Shown piece after piece: positions 46,641-58,620 of a DNA stretch of 64,000 nucleotides. The DNA lies in NCBI GenBank assembly GCA_029721435.1, contig CM056580.1:76347367-76411366 (forward strand), read 5' to 3'. A program made the position numbers and the translations under genes. The notes under the pieces were generated by a model. It was given only the letters and a program-made list of their open reading frames with translations. It was not told the DNA's origin and ran no database searches. How positions within the stretch are numbered: the first letter of the stretch is position 1; each line of letters starts with the position of its first letter. Origin of the DNA: Gymnothorax reevesii (taxonomy: Eukaryota; Chordata; Actinopteri; Anguilliformes; Muraenidae).

Positions 46641-47339
46641 GTCCTTTTACTGAATACACTCAAATGACTGCTTCCCTGTGAACACGCAGAGAGATCTTCT
46701 TACATGGTAGTTGCTGAACAGGGAGAGATCCAGTCGGGGGTCCCCTGTCTCCTGTTTTCTTTGAAACAAGAAAATAACGGGGGTAAAAAAAAGTCCTTGT
46801 TCACCTCGCTGGCACAATGGATTTTGTGTTTTTGCTCAGTAATCCCAATAGCTCTGACTGGAGGACTGTAAACCCCACTTTTGACCGTGTTGTCTCTAAA
46901 AATGTGTAGAAATATGGGGGAGGGTAAGTAAACTGCATGGTGCAGCCGGTTCTTAATAATCTGGCCATCTACATGCTTAGTGAAAAGCACGGCTGTCACT
47001 GTCAGTAATGCTCTGGAAGCAGGTGTGTGTGTTGGTATGTCTGTTTGTGACATCGTTTCTAACCAGTGTAGGGACTTCTCCGTCACCTTGCGAAAAACAA
47101 TGATGCTCATCACAGCCCACAGGGGGATCTGGGGGCAAGTCATTAAGGCCATTGTCACCAGCACTGCCAGTGGCACCCTCACCAGTAGTCAGAGAGCTAG
47201 CAGAGACTCTGCAAGAGCTCTTTGGGGTTTCTCTTAATGACGAAAGAAGTGCCAATGTTTCCACTGGAGCATTATTAGGTGTGAGCACCCCACTTGTGCA
47301 GCCAGCTTCATGCAAAGTGGGAGAGCTACTATGTTTTGT
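46641..47339. other. No gene recognised
   Basis: It may be further decayed DIRS sequence upstream of the RNase H fragment, but I see no diagnostic motif. Confidence 0.35.
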
Positions 47340-47383
47340 ACACCGATGGGTGACTAATTACTGGAAAATCCAAATTAACAGTC

Positions 47384-47728
47384 TTAGTATGGTGTTGGGC
47401 CACGAGAAGCCGCCAGATCAGCTTCAACACCCCTTCGGATTGAGTGTAGCAAGTAAAAATCTTTATTGGAGGGATGGTAGCCTTCCTCCATGAGATTCTC
47501 CCTCATTTGGTGTTTTGATGATGGTGACAGAGAACACAGTCTAACACATTGTTCCAGTATCTCCCATATGGGTTCAGTAGGTTTGAGATCTGGTGACTGC
47601 AATGGTTGTGGCGTATACTTCAGTCCATTTTCACACTCATTAAACCATTCGGTAACCCCTTGTGTCCTGTGGGACTTAGGCCATTGCCATTCTGGAAGAG
47701 ACCACACCCATCCTGATTGGAACCCCAT
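47384..47728 (-). pseudogene. Tc1-like transposase C-terminal fragment
   Basis: A minus-strand frame contains QPLQSPDLKPTEPIWEILEQ (catalytic Glu region, with the Glu shifted or decayed). It continues with SSKHQMRENLMEE and the C terminus RRGVEADLAASRGPTPY, typical of a Tc1 family ending AARGGPTPY. The N-terminal domains are absent. It comes from a different Tc1 family than those at 50 or 62 kb. Confidence 0.8.
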
Positions 47729-47976
47729 CCAATAGCAAACTCACCAAGGTAGGAGGATTTATTTTGCAGGGGGAAAAGGTATGCGTGTGTGTTTAGGGGC
47801 AGTGTTGTGACATTATGGACTTTCCCAGCAAGGTCAGGCTGCTCAGAGGAAACTGCTCTTTGCGATGTTTATTAGAAACATTTTTTGTCTCACTGGCACA
47901 CACATTCTCCGCCAACAGTCTGAACTACCCAAGTTTCTGAGGTTACTGTGGAGGAGTATGACGATGTGAGCCCAGT

Positions 47977-48217
47977 CTCATCCTAATGCATCATATATTG
48001 ACACTACCTGACCAAGCCTCAAAATACGACACAAAAGGACGCTTTTGCCATCTTTATTTGATGCCAGTATAAACCAAACCCTAACCCCTACCCCCAACCC
48101 CTAATGCTTAACCCGAACCCGAACCCTAAGCGTGAAATAAAGACGTCGTAACCTTCCTTTTGCATTGTATATCAATGCTTAGTCAGGTAGTGTCTCTATA
48201 TGACAAGTCAGGATGAG
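47977..48217. mobile_element. MITE with telomere-like interior
   Basis: Inverted ends of about 36 bases (TCTCATCCTAATG...GACACTACCTGAC and its diverged complement at 48182-48217) surround a core with degenerate CCCTAA/CCCGAA repeats (48074-48130). The CCCTAA run is part of the MITE, not a telomere. No coding capacity. Confidence 0.75.
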
Positions 48218-50311
48218 AATGTGTTGACCATGAGCATGCCAGCCATTTCCCTGGGGGAACTGGTGTTCATCAGTGCTCTAACCTGGGGAGAACAGCAGTT
48301 CAGGAAGGGAAGGCATGCAGCTGCTCTGCTGGTGACAGAGGAGCGGGGCACCTGCCAGTGCAGAGTTTCACTTCTGGTAAAATGAGTGACGCCAAACAGG
48401 GTTTCAAGGGGGGGGGAACAACAGGAAATGCATCCACTCTCCAACCGTCAACTCAAGTCAGCAGAGCAAAAGTGCAGACTAGCACTCAATTTCCTGGGCT
48501 TCTCCCAAGCACTGTCAATGTAACCGTTTATGGGCAGGAACTGTTGCCAAACAAGATCTGGGAAAGAGCTCCTGACTGACTTAAACTGCAGGCCTAACGT
48601 AGCATCAGGTGGTGGACATAGGGCTGCAGGAGGGAAGAGAGACGAAGCTTTGTGCTTGGCCACCATCTAAATAATTTTTGGAAGATCTGCCTGGAGTGTG
48701 CCCACTGCTGCAATATTCACCACAGCCCAGCAGGGGCAGTCAGGTGGACTTATGCTGAGTTCTGCTCTGTCAGCGTCAATCTTCACCACCTCCAATTGGC
48801 AGGGAGGAGACAATGGTAACTTAGGCAAGTTGCCAGCAGAGAAAGCAGAGTCATCCTATTCTAGGTCCATTAGGCCTCCATAGGCCTTCGTTAGCAAAAA
48901 AAAAATCAGACATCCGCTCTGGTGAGAATTTCACTGGCAATATGAACAATTAACTATTCTCGCATGTTCAGGACCGAAGTGGGACGCGCATCACGCATGC
49001 AGATCAAACTCCAAGATTTAGCCTGTCTGACATTCTGCACACAGCCGGATGCTGTCAGTCTTGCTCGTCTTTGACAAAATTTCTTGTGCAGTTAAAATTA
49101 CTGAAGAAAAAAAAAATCATCAAAAAAAGTCAATTCAACTCCTGTGCACCGGGGTAAACCCATAGCAACAGCCTTGAGAAGGTTACACCGATACAAATAG
49201 AACTTGATGCTATTCCAGATTATTCTTTGCTTCCAACAGTTTGGGGAAGGCCCATTTCTCTTTCCGCATGACCATTCCCACCAGCTCAGCGGGAGGTATA
49301 CACTTGGTTTACTGAGATCAGCGTAGAGGAACTTGACCAGCCAGCATGGAGTCCTTACCTGAGCCTCATCAAATACTGTGGAAATCAGCTGGGGAACCAA
49401 CTTTGAACCAGGTCTAACCAGCGTAGAATGCGTTCGGCATACTTATAGAGGACTCATGGCATGCCGTTCCATTGAAAATTAATAAATGAATAAATAGATC
49501 AATTTAATTAAAACTATATGTATAGTTTTTATTGCGGCTTGGCTGAGTGCAATATAAAAATTCTGCTTTCGACCACTGAGTTTCCTCTCCAGACAGCCTT
49601 CTTTGGGGTACAAGGGAAATGGCTTCAAGCAAACGTCATTGTATTACGCGAAATAAATCAATATTTTGTTAAAAGACTTAGTATTAAACATCTCAAGCAA
49701 ATGTAAATGCATTTAAAAAAAGATTCTAAAAATTCAACAGAAAAATTGGTTGAAAAAAAAAAAAAACCTGAAGCAAAATAATCACTATATCGTGAGACAA
49801 ATATGTGCGTGTATTTAGGAAATTCCCACAATGCAGCACAGTGAAAAAAGAATTAGCTTTCTTCTCAATTTCCTCCATTTTCGCATTTTGTCATAGATGA
49901 GCAAACTAATTATAAGATGAGACTAAGATACCCTGAGTAAACACAAAGTGCAGTTGTTACATGGTGATTTAATTTATGGAAGGAAAAAAGATATCAAACC
50001 ATACCTGGCCCGATGCAAAAAAAAATAACTTCCCCCTTAGTTCCTTATTTCTACTCCTGTCAGTACCCAATATTTATAGAGAACCCACAGTTGTTTCCCT
50101 GTGTGCTAGCCATTGGTAAATGTATAGTTCCTCGGAGGCCATTTCCCTGTAAGCTGGTGTTCCAGAGGCCTTCTCCGATAGGCAGGACAAGGGTTTAACA
50201 ACCAATCGAACAAATGTAATTGACAATCACGTTCAATTTCACTAGACATACCCAGGTATGATCACTGCTAGCCCAGTTGAATCCAAACATTAGCTGTCTG
50301 GCATTGTGAAG
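48218..50311. other. No gene recognised
   Basis: About 2.1 kb with no domain I can name. The minus-strand open stretch at 49098-49400 (100 codons) has no recognisable family. Confidence 0.4.
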
Positions 50312-50659
50312 TACAACCCCAATTCCGAAATAGTTGGGACAAAGTGTAAATTGTGAATAAAATCAAAACGCAATGACTTTCAAATCACACCAGGCAGCAT
50401 TTCATTCACAATAGAACAGAGACAACATAGCAAATTTTGAAACTGAGAAATTTTACAATTTTATCCACAAAATGAGCTCATTTAAAATTTGATGGCTGCT
50501 ACAGGTATCAAAAAAGTTGGGACAGGGGCCTGTTTACCATGGTGTAGCATTCCCTCTTCTTTTTAACACAAAGTGGAGGCGTCTGGGCATTGAGGAGACA
50601 AGTTTTTTGAGTTTAGCCATTGGAATTTGATCCCACTCTTGTTCAATACAGGCTTCCAG

Positions 50660-50865
50660 CTACTGGACAGTTTTGGGTCTCCTTTGACAGACTTTTCGTT
50701 TAATTATGCACCAAATGTTCTCAATCAGTGAAAGATCAGGACTGCAGGCAGGCCAGTTCAGCACACGGACTCTTCTACTATGAAGCCATGCTGTTGTAAT
50801 AGCTGCAGTATGTGGTTTTGCATTGTCCTGCTGAAATAAAACATGCAAGTGTCCCACACCAAATG
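50660..50865 (-). pseudogene. Tc1 transposase, C-terminal part
   Basis: The minus strand reads LFQQDNAKPHTAAITTAWLH (second catalytic Asp) and LNWPACSPDLSLIENIWCI (catalytic Glu), then KVCQRRPKTVQ and a stop. It is the distal half of the DD34E catalytic domain and is separated from the proximal half by the hAT insertion. Confidence 0.88.
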
Positions 50866-50873
50866 CACTAATG

Positions 50874-52118
50874 CAGTGGTTCCCAAAGTGGGGGGCGCGC
50901 CCCCGCAGAGCAATTGCAGGGGGGGCGCAGGGTGCGGGATGCGAATTTTTTTTCCCCCGACTAAAGTTCCGGACACCAACAGGAAATTATTTGCATACAG
51001 CAAATCGGCAACCTTGTTCCGGGCCACTGAAGGAATGTCTTGAGACAATTTAACTTTTTCTGTCTTTACTGGACTTGCACCGAGATACGGTCTCGGAACC
51101 ACTGACTGCACAGTCCTTTCCCGGCCCAGAGTTCTGCGATTACATCGTAAATGCCCGCCTTACTCTCAACCATGCTCTCAACATAATTGTCGGCCAAATC
51201 ATTCATCTAGCCTGCCATTGTCATAAATAATTTATGAATGTAGTTGTTCAAATATTTGAAGCTGGTAAAATGAGCTGGTTACAATCAATGTAGTCAAGCG
51301 ATACCCAACTCGCTGCTTTTCTATCCTGCACTGATCTGGCATATAAACAATAAACTAGTAAGTGACACCAAACAAAATCCGATGAATATAAAGCAGAAGT
51401 AACCGAGATTGCGTCATCTTATTCTCGATAATATGAATGCTCTGTTAGCCTACAGATTACTTTTACCTAGCCGCGCTACTGAACGTTACTAACATATCCT
51501 CAGGTTTGGCAAGCGGTGTTCGTGAATTTTTTTCGCACTTCGCTGTCTGCTGTTAATATAGGTTGATTATGGTGCTTTCTTTCCGCATCATAGAAATATA
51601 ATTTTAAGAAGACGGCTGTACAGAGGGGAGTGATACAGCCCAATGATTTTATACTTTAAAAGAGGTTTAGAATTATTAAATCTTCGTGTCCCTCATTTGA
51701 AAATTACAGTGGCCGTTTCCAAACCTGCCGATCATTTTTAATGTTTCCAGCTAGGCTAGACAAAAATCAGCTGTTCATAGAATTTATATTTTCTAGAATA
51801 AACTGACACAATCTCAGTTATTTTTACTTCATAAATGCAAGGCCAGTAAAATGAGAAAGATGTAACTATCTCGAGACACTCCATCCGGCACGAGGTCGCT
51901 GATTGGCTGTATGCAAATAAGTTTCTGTTGGTGTCCGGAAAATGCATTAATAGCAATGTTGTTAAGTATTTTAAAAAAAAAGGTGGTTCGTTATTTTGTT
52001 ATTAATTTCCGTTCTGAAAGTAGCCTAGTTGTAGTTGATGACAACCTACAGTTTATGGCAGCAAAAATTTTCTTATGTACCAAAGGGGGGCCCAGCAGAG
52101 AAAGTTTGGGAACCACTG
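50874..52118. mobile_element. hAT-type element nested in Tc1
   Basis: A 1,245-base element, CAGTGGTTCCCAAAGTGGGG to GGGAACCACTG, flanked by the 8-base duplication CACTAATG (50866-50873 and 52119-52126). The ends carry long subterminal inverted repeats: 50970-51070 and 51845-51945 share GTCCGGACACCAACAG, TTTGCATACAG, TGTCTTGAGACA-like and CCAGTAAA blocks. No hAT transposase was seen, so it is probably non-autonomous. Confidence 0.92.
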
Positions 52119-52126
52119 CACTAATG

Positions 52127-52700
52127 CATCCCCATACCATCAGAGATGCTGGCTTTTGAACTGATCGCTGATTACAGGAGGGGTGGTCTTTCATGGACAC
52201 AACGCCCATGATTTCCAACAAGAATTTCAAATTTCGACTCGTCTGACCACAGGACACTTTGCCACTTTGCTACAGTCCATTTTAAATGAGTCTTGGCCCA
52301 CTGGTGCTTCTGGATCATGCTCAACAATGGCTTCCTTTTTGCATAATAGAGTTGTAGGTGGAATCTGTGGATGGCATGGCGGACTGTGCTTACAGACAGT
52401 GGTTTCTTTAAGTATTCCTGGGCCCATTTCATAATGTCAATAACAGAATAATGCCGGTGAGCGATGCAGTGGCGTCTGAGGGCCCGAAGATCACAGGCAT
52501 CCAGTAAAAGTCTTTGGCCTTGTCCCTAATGCACAGAGATTTTTCCACTTTCTCTGAATCTTTTGATGATGTTATGCTCTGTCAATGATGAGACCTTCAA
52601 AGTCTTTCCAATTTGACTTTGAGGAAGCCTTCACAGGTTGGAGAGCCTCTGGCCATCTTTACCTCTGACAGACTCAGCCTCTCTAAGACATTCCTTTTAT
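52127..52700 (-). pseudogene. Tc1 transposase, N-terminal and first catalytic part
   Basis: From about 52432 the minus strand reads [20 protein letters not shown], then [27 protein letters not shown] (first catalytic Asp in WSDE). It ends with SLMVWGCISA-like sequence near 52145 where the hAT insertion begins. The DNA-binding part lies further right (to about 52700) in decayed frames. Confidence 0.82.
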
Positions 52701-53239
52701 AGCCTATCATGTTACACACCTGATGCCAGTTAATGTAATTACCTGCTAAATGTTCTTTCAGCTGATTCTCTTATATATTAATTGCTTTTTCAGCCCTTTT
52801 CTTTGCCTGTGTCCCAACTTTTTTTGAGACCTGTTGCAGCCAGAAAATTTGAAATGAGCTCATTTTGTGCAGAAAAATTTGAAGTGTCTCAGTTTCAACA
52901 TTTGAAAAGTTATCTATGTTCTATTGTAAATAATATATTGGCTCATGTGATCTGAAAGTCATTGCATTTTGATTTTATTCACAATTTACACTTCACCCCA
53001 CCTATTTCGAAATTGGGGTTGTAGGTAAATTGCAGCTCATGATACTGCTATCTGAAGAAATTCAAGAACAAATGGAAAAAGAAAGTCATTGACATCTATC
53101 AGACAAGAAAGGGTTATAAAGTCATTTTTAAGGTTTTGGGACCCCAGTCAACTACAGTCAGAGCCATTATCCACAAATGAAGAAAACTTGGAACAGTGGT
53201 GGGCCTTCCCAGGAGTGACCGGTAGTGATGTAGTCAAGA

Positions 53240-53385
53240 CCGCCTTAGCCGAGACCAAGACATTACTAAGACCAAGGGGTAGCAAGACCAAGACAAGGCC
53301 GAGACCAAGACCAAGACAGACCATTTCGAGACCAAGACCAGAGCAGGATGAGACCGACACCAAGACCAAGACCAAGACCAAACAA
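53240..53385. repeat. GACCAA-type simple repeat
   Basis: Imperfect tandem (GAGACCAAGACC)n just inside the left end of the hAT element. A shorter run of the same type is at 56398-56440 inside the right end. It belongs to the subterminal structure of the family. Confidence 0.85.
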
Positions 53386-53946
53386 GTGTTTCACTTCACT
53401 GTTGATATGGGCAGTTTTTGGGTGAAAGTAATCATGTGTAGCAGCTGCATAACAGCTATTATTGGCCTTCCAGAGGATTGAGATTCTAGAGGCATTTAAA
53501 TTTTTTCCTGTTAGGGATTGGTATGATGACACAGTCCAAAATCCATTGTCAACATCCCGGAGACAACAAACATTTAGGATATCCATCCAAAATGAAAAGC
53601 AGCGGCAGGCGATAAATTCTTGTTTTGCCTACGTAAAAGAAGCGGAAACAAATGTCTGGGATTCATTCAGATTTTCGTCATGTGGGGTGCCAACTTCACG
53701 AAGCTGGAAATCAGATGGCCTATGGGGAAAGTTCCCTGGTGCAAATTTTGGTATCTTCTGAACAGATTATACCGTGCATGCATGTACAACTTTTTTTACA
53801 GTAATGTACAAAATATGTACAAGTTGTGTTTAGTCTTGGGACATTTGGGAGTTTTTTTTCCTCACAGAGCAGAGCCAGTTTATGTTAGCTTACCTCTAGG
53901 AATGTTTCCTCTTCAAGTGCCTGGTGAAAGGTGACGTTGTACCGGC

Positions 53947-54152
53947 CAGGGTTGGGTTCAATTACTTTTATTTACAATTGAATGTAATTGTACAGTCATT
54001 ACAATTACAAGTACTTTCTGGACAGAATCTTCAATTACAATTAAAATTACTTTTTGATAAAAAATTCAATGAAAATTTGATTACAATTACAAAAGTAATT
54101 GATCACTATTACTGCAATTTACAATTGAAAAAAGAAATTGAACCCAATCGTA
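53947..54152. mobile_element. hAT-type MITE nested in the hAT element
   Basis: A 206-base element, CAGGGTTGGGTTCAATTAC to AATTGAACCCAATCGTA, flanked by the 8-base duplication GTACCGGC (53939-53946 and 54153-54160). The interior consists of repeated CAATTACAATTA words. The right tip has changed from the expected CCCTG. Confidence 0.88.
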
Positions 54153-54420
54153 GTACCGGCAGTCTCTGTCAGGGTGATTTGACAAAATCTGCACACAGCA
54201 GAAAGCATTTTTTCTTTGTTATTTCGCATATAGATTCTTTGCAATCTGTATAGGAGAACCTTATGATAGATGAATTACCTGATATTTTTACTGGTTCACA
54301 GAACTAATTAATTGCGCATATGTTGTGAAAGGAGACAGAGAGACGGGACGGGAGACCACGGGGGCAGGGAAAAATATACATTGTAAAATGTTTTTAAAAT
54401 AGATGCCTCTAATTGGCTGC

Positions 54421-56316
54421 ATTTTTTTTTTTCTCTATCCCGCCACCACCCCCCCACTTTGGAGGACAACTTTATTCATTCAATCGGTTATATAATTAAG
54501 TATGAATCCTCCTACCATCACCCTACAAAACACACACCCACGAAAAACAAAAACAACAAAAAAAAAAATCATAATAATAATAAAAATAAATAAATAAAAT
54601 AAAATACAATACAATAAGGATTGCATTCACAGAGTTTTATATCTTTGGCATTTGTAACTATTAGCTCATCCATTCCATCTCTTTATTATTCCCAACCTTC
54701 AGCCTCCCGAATTTTATCCCATCTTTTGGCATAAATTACCAGACTCGTCTCATAGGCCATCGCAACACTCAATTCTACTGTAATACATGACAAAATTCTT
54801 GAATCTCTCAAGTCTTAACTCCCCAACAGATGTCAACCTGAAAATAAATATTTTTGCAAGATATACAATTATATTACATATTTGGTGTTTTTCTTTTGTT
54901 ACATCACCCAGTAATCCCTTAAATAAATCTAGTTGTATACAATTATACTGAGATATCCAATTTTGCACCTTTATCCAAAAAAGGGCTGTTACAGGACAGT
55001 ACCAAAAGAAATGGACTACTGACTCCGCTTCCTCTTGACAGAATCGACAGAGGGGTGACGGCTCAATTCCCCAGATATTTAGCATCTTTTTAAATATCTT
55101 ATCTTCGGATCAAGTGATGTATTGTAAAGAATTTTGAAGACTTTATTCCATGGAACTGGTGTGTCTAACAAATTTTCCCAACTATCTAGAATTCTATATG
55201 GTGTCGCAATTAAATTCTTTATTCTCAAGTAAAATTTGTATATATGTTTATTAATCTTTATTTTCTTTAACCATTGTACCATTTTCATTTGAGGCAGACA
55301 GACTAAATGTTCTCCTGGTCTTTTAATAATTTTTGATTTCCAAGTATTTGGTAAAGCTCCAATAAGTTGATTATATTGTTGCAGTGTGCAGATAGTTCCA
55401 TAAAAACTAGTAAATTGTCTGTAGGACATAATTTTATTTTCCTCATTCACTATATCCTTTAAAAAAATAATACCGTTATCGAACATGCGTTTCCAGAAAA
55501 TCATTCTCCTATCAACAAGTTTATTAGAATTGAACCATATTATTTGTTGTAGAACTTGTTCTGTATTTTCTGGTGGATGAAACTGAAATTGCAACCAACT
55601 CTGTAGAGCTTCTTCCAAAAAGGTGGAGACACTGAAAAACATGTCAGTAATTAACTCGATATGCACAGGTTTAATCTGCAGGAACGGGAAGAATCCTTTT
55701 TCAAACATAGGATGGACACTTTTAAGTAACTTACTAGAAAATCAGTTTGAATTGAAATAGAATTTTGGAATAAGGGAGGCCTTCAGTGAAAGATTTAAAG
55801 CCTTTAAATTTAATAATTTTAGGCCACCAGATACATAATCATTGTAGAGATACACACGTTTAATTTTATCAGATTTGTCATTCCATATAAATTTAAATAT
55901 CTTCTGTTCATAAATTTTGAAAAATGATTCTTTAGGAGTTGGTAATGCCATGAATAAATATGTAAACTGGTATACAATTAATGAATTGATCAGAGTTATT
56001 TTGCCATAAATGGTCAAATGTTTCCCTTTCCATGGGAGCAGAATTTTTTCAATTTTACTCAGTTTATTATTGAAATTAACCGTTGAAATTTCACTAATAT
56101 TTTCTGGAATGTGTATACTGAGAACATTGACCGGTCCATCTGTCCAGTGAAGTGGTAGATTGCATGGATGAGTGAAATTTTTATTTTTCAAGGAACCAAG
56201 TCTCAGTATTTGACATTTTTAGTACTTAGGGTTCAGCCCAGATTGTTTTGAGAATTCATCCAGGTCTTTTGTAAGACACTGAAGTGTTTCATAGTCTGAA
56301 TTCAGTAAAAAAAAAA
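54421..56316 (-). mobile_element. 5'-truncated L1-like LINE with TSD
   Basis: The minus strand encodes the C-terminal part of an L1/Tx1-type ORF2 in three blocks. Its 3' end is a poly(A) tail seen as a T-run at 54422-54432. Target duplication TGGCTGCATTT occurs at 54414-54424 and 56317-56327. A complete retroposition signature, so the insertion into the hAT element is certain. Confidence 0.85.
54750..56191 (-). pseudogene. L1-like ORF2 C-terminal region
   Basis: Block 1 (56191-55742): KLSKIEKILLPWKGKHLTIY, KITLINSLIVYQFTYLFMAL and FIWNDKSDKIKR, which follow the RT domain in L1/Tx1 elements. Block 2 (55708-55079): RPGEHLVCLPQMKMVQWLKK and further C-terminal sequence. Block 3 (55085-54750): GIEPSPLCRFCQEEAESVVH then FFWYCP, the L1 C-terminal C-x-x-C...H...C zinc-knuckle-like motif. 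Frame changes and missing N-terminal endonuclease and RT domains make it non-functional. Confidence 0.85.
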
Positions 56317-56919
56317 TGGCTGCATTTAAAGAAGGCTGCATAGTAATAATGAGGCTGTACCAGGACCAGCTGCTTGCCTGGATTTTGAAATCCCCTCAAG
56401 ACCGTTGTGTCCGAGACCAAGACCAGACCAAGACCATGTAAAAGACCGGTCTTGAGTACTACAACACTAGTGACCGGCTTTCCAAAGTTCGTACAGAACA
56501 TCGACAACTCATCCCAGGAGGTCACAAAGAACCCAAACATCTAAAAGAACATCAGACCTCAATTGGGTGGGTTAAGATCAATCTTCACATTTTATAATAA
56601 AATATGTCATCCATGGGAGAGCTGTGGGGCAAAAACCAGTTTTGACCACAAAGAACACAAAGGCCTGTCTCACATTTGCAAAAGGAAGAAAGAAAAAGAC
56701 CTTGATTAACTTTCCAAAACCTTTTGAATACTCTGCAGCCTGATGTGTGTGGTAGAAGGAGGCACTCATCTCACAAGGGAGGGAAGAAGGGAAGAAGGTG
56801 CAACCTACAATTGCACTGTATCGCCTAAACGCATGAAAGTTTACAGGACTAACAAGTCGACATGGTCTACAACATCCCCCGCCAATTGTGTGCTTCTTAT
56901 TTTCGAACTCCATCAAGAC

Positions 56920-57070
56920 CTTTATGGTCTGAAGCTACACACCAAATTTGGTTACTGTATCTGTAGTAGTTTCTGAGTAAAGCTGTCCCCTTAATCTCGG
57001 ACGGACGGACAGAAGGATGGACGGAGGTCAAACCTATATCCCCCTCCCACTTCATGTTGGTGAGGGATAA
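56920..57070. repeat. Fragment of an interspersed repeat (GGACGGAC end)
   Basis: TTGGTTACTGTATCTGTAG, AGTTTCTGAGTAAAGCTGTC and CTCGGACGGACGGACAG followed by TATATCCCCCTCCC form a layout I recognise as a recurrent teleost repeat end. A loosely similar GGACGGAGCC...ATATCCCCCGC stretch is at 5000-5025. Confidence 0.5.
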
Positions 57071-58620
57071 AAATACAAAATAAGGAACAATGCAGGCAGT
57101 GCGAAGGTTCCGTTTTAGGCTGGGAGCAACAGTGGAGCATTAATTGTCCAGGATGAGTCTAAAAGTTCAGATGTAGCTGACTGGGTGTGGGCTGGGTGAG
57201 GCCAGTGCAGGGTTCTTTATACCCAACAGCTAAGCACTTTCAAAAAGTATACAACAGCAGACCAGGTTGCCTGATGGTTGAAGGTTTAGAAACCTTCAAA
57301 AAGAACACTCACCGGGGTGATTGAAATGGTTACACAAATGCATGCCACAGCTTATCCAGGACAAAATGAATAATTTCAATCTTTTATTGCAGTGTCTCTG
57401 ATGGATGCGGTCAGGTGAAGCTGGGGTCGTTTCTGGTTTGAAAATTGGTCTTGCAGTCTGTATATTCATGTTTTCTCTTTTCTGTTCTGCTTTCTTTATT
57501 TACACTTTAAATTCTGTAGAGCCATCTAGTGGTGATATTTTGCACTTGACGCTTGTGGGTTTATTGTTCTCTAATTCAGGGCAGGCGTTTGCAATCATAT
57601 TTACTTAACTGTAAACTGTGGGAGGAAGGTTCCTCCCTCAAGGCCATTTCCGCTGCTACGCCTGGGTTGTTACCCATCTTTATATTAACAAGTACCAATG
57701 TTTTCAATAAAATAACCATCTGAATTAAGGCTTTTTCACTTTTTCGCCAAATGTGTTCATTGGCCCTCTACTTTCATGAATAAAAATAATTTATTGGAAA
57801 TTAAAACACACAGCTTTGAATTGCACAAAAGCTGTAAATTTGGTGCTCTTAAAACTGGAAAAATAAAAAAATAAAAATTTAGTTCACCAGTTAAATAGGC
57901 TTTACAGAAAAGATATACCATTCAGGAACTTCCATGTTAACTTTTGGCACATCCAGCAATTCAAGCAATCAAACCTGCACTTCATGATTGCATAAATGAA
58001 AACAGACTAAAGCGCGCTTACTTTCCAATCCAAATGGAGTTTATTTCTCATCGTACCTTACAGACTTTTGGAAACCCCTGAGTGCAGAAAGTTCTCGGAG
58101 TTATCACACCATCAATCAAGGCAAATAACCGAAAATGGATCAAGACAAATCATCTGTTTAAAGACCTCACACCAAGGACAAAACAAAAAGCAAAAGTAAA
58201 ATGCATCCATTAAAAAATATGAACAACTAAGTAATCCCATTTGGGCTATCCAATCAGTCAAATCTTTCGAAATTTTGCCTAAAATGAGTATTCCACAAAT
58301 TTTTTTTCATTTCATCCTTAGTGTAAAAATGGTATGCTTCAAATTAAACCAACAAGTAATTTAGGTTGGTTGCATTGAAGTGCAGGTACAGCATTTCCCA
58401 CATTTCCAGCTTAACTCGACAATGTTTTTATACAGAATTTTTAGTGCATTTCCAGTGAGGGGTGTCAACCATTCTGAAGCCTAATGCATGTACCAGTGTT
58501 CCATGTCATGCATACAAAGACTACCACTTTATCATCTGTGGGAAACAATGTCGTGTTTTTAAAGAGAGTCTTCAACATAAATAGCAGAAAAAGAAATATC
58601 AGACTTTAGCAGTGTTGGGA
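57071..58620. other. No gene recognised (downstream of cyb561a3)
   Basis: AT-rich sequence with no supported coding region. Confidence 0.45.

Larger units (their letters stand above)
50314..53021 (-). mobile_element. Tc1-like element split by a hAT element
   Basis: Inverted ends CAACCCCAATTCCGAAATAG and (complement) CAACCCCAATTTCGAAATAG lie inside TA duplications (50312-50313 and 53022-53023). The transposase is on the minus strand and is interrupted at 50866-52126 by a hAT insertion. Without that insertion the element would be about 1.45 kb, a normal Tc1 length. Confidence 0.92.
53223..56469. mobile_element. hAT-type element carrying a MITE and an L1-like LINE
   Basis: Inverted ends TAGTGATGTAGTCAAGACC and (complement) TAGTGTTGTAGTACTCAAGA, flanked by the 8-base duplication GTGACCGG (53215-53222 and 56470-56477). 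Both ends are followed by GACCAAGACC-type simple repeats. After removing the nested MITE (206 bases) and LINE (about 1.9 kb) only about 1.1 kb remains, without a recognisable transposase, so it is a non-autonomous derivative. Confidence 0.9.
53035..56740 (+). mobile_element. Tc1 relic split by a hAT element
   Basis: Plus-strand pieces on both sides of the hAT insertion make one Tc1 N-terminal transposase region. The left piece (53090-53214) gives YKVIFKVLGPQSTTVRAIIH-like sequence and GTVVGLPRS. The right piece (56478-56735) gives RLSKVRTEHRQLIPGGHKEP, then GQKPVLTTKNTKACLTFAK. It has lost its ends and catalytic half. Confidence 0.75.

Noticed and set aside
48074..48130. CCCTAA-rich stretch as an interstitial telomere
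   Set aside because: The stretch is inside a MITE with inverted ends and the repeats are degenerate.
49098..49400. 100-codon minus-strand open frame as a gene
   Set aside because: No domain, no promoter or splice evidence, surrounded by repeats.
53148..53381. Open frames across the GACCAA repeats as repetitive proteins
   Set aside because: They are translations of a simple repeat; both strands and several frames are open for the same trivial reason.
57405..57608. 67-codon open frame with a hydrophobic stretch, as a small membrane protein
   Set aside because: No splice context, no recognised domain and AT-rich composition; likely chance.
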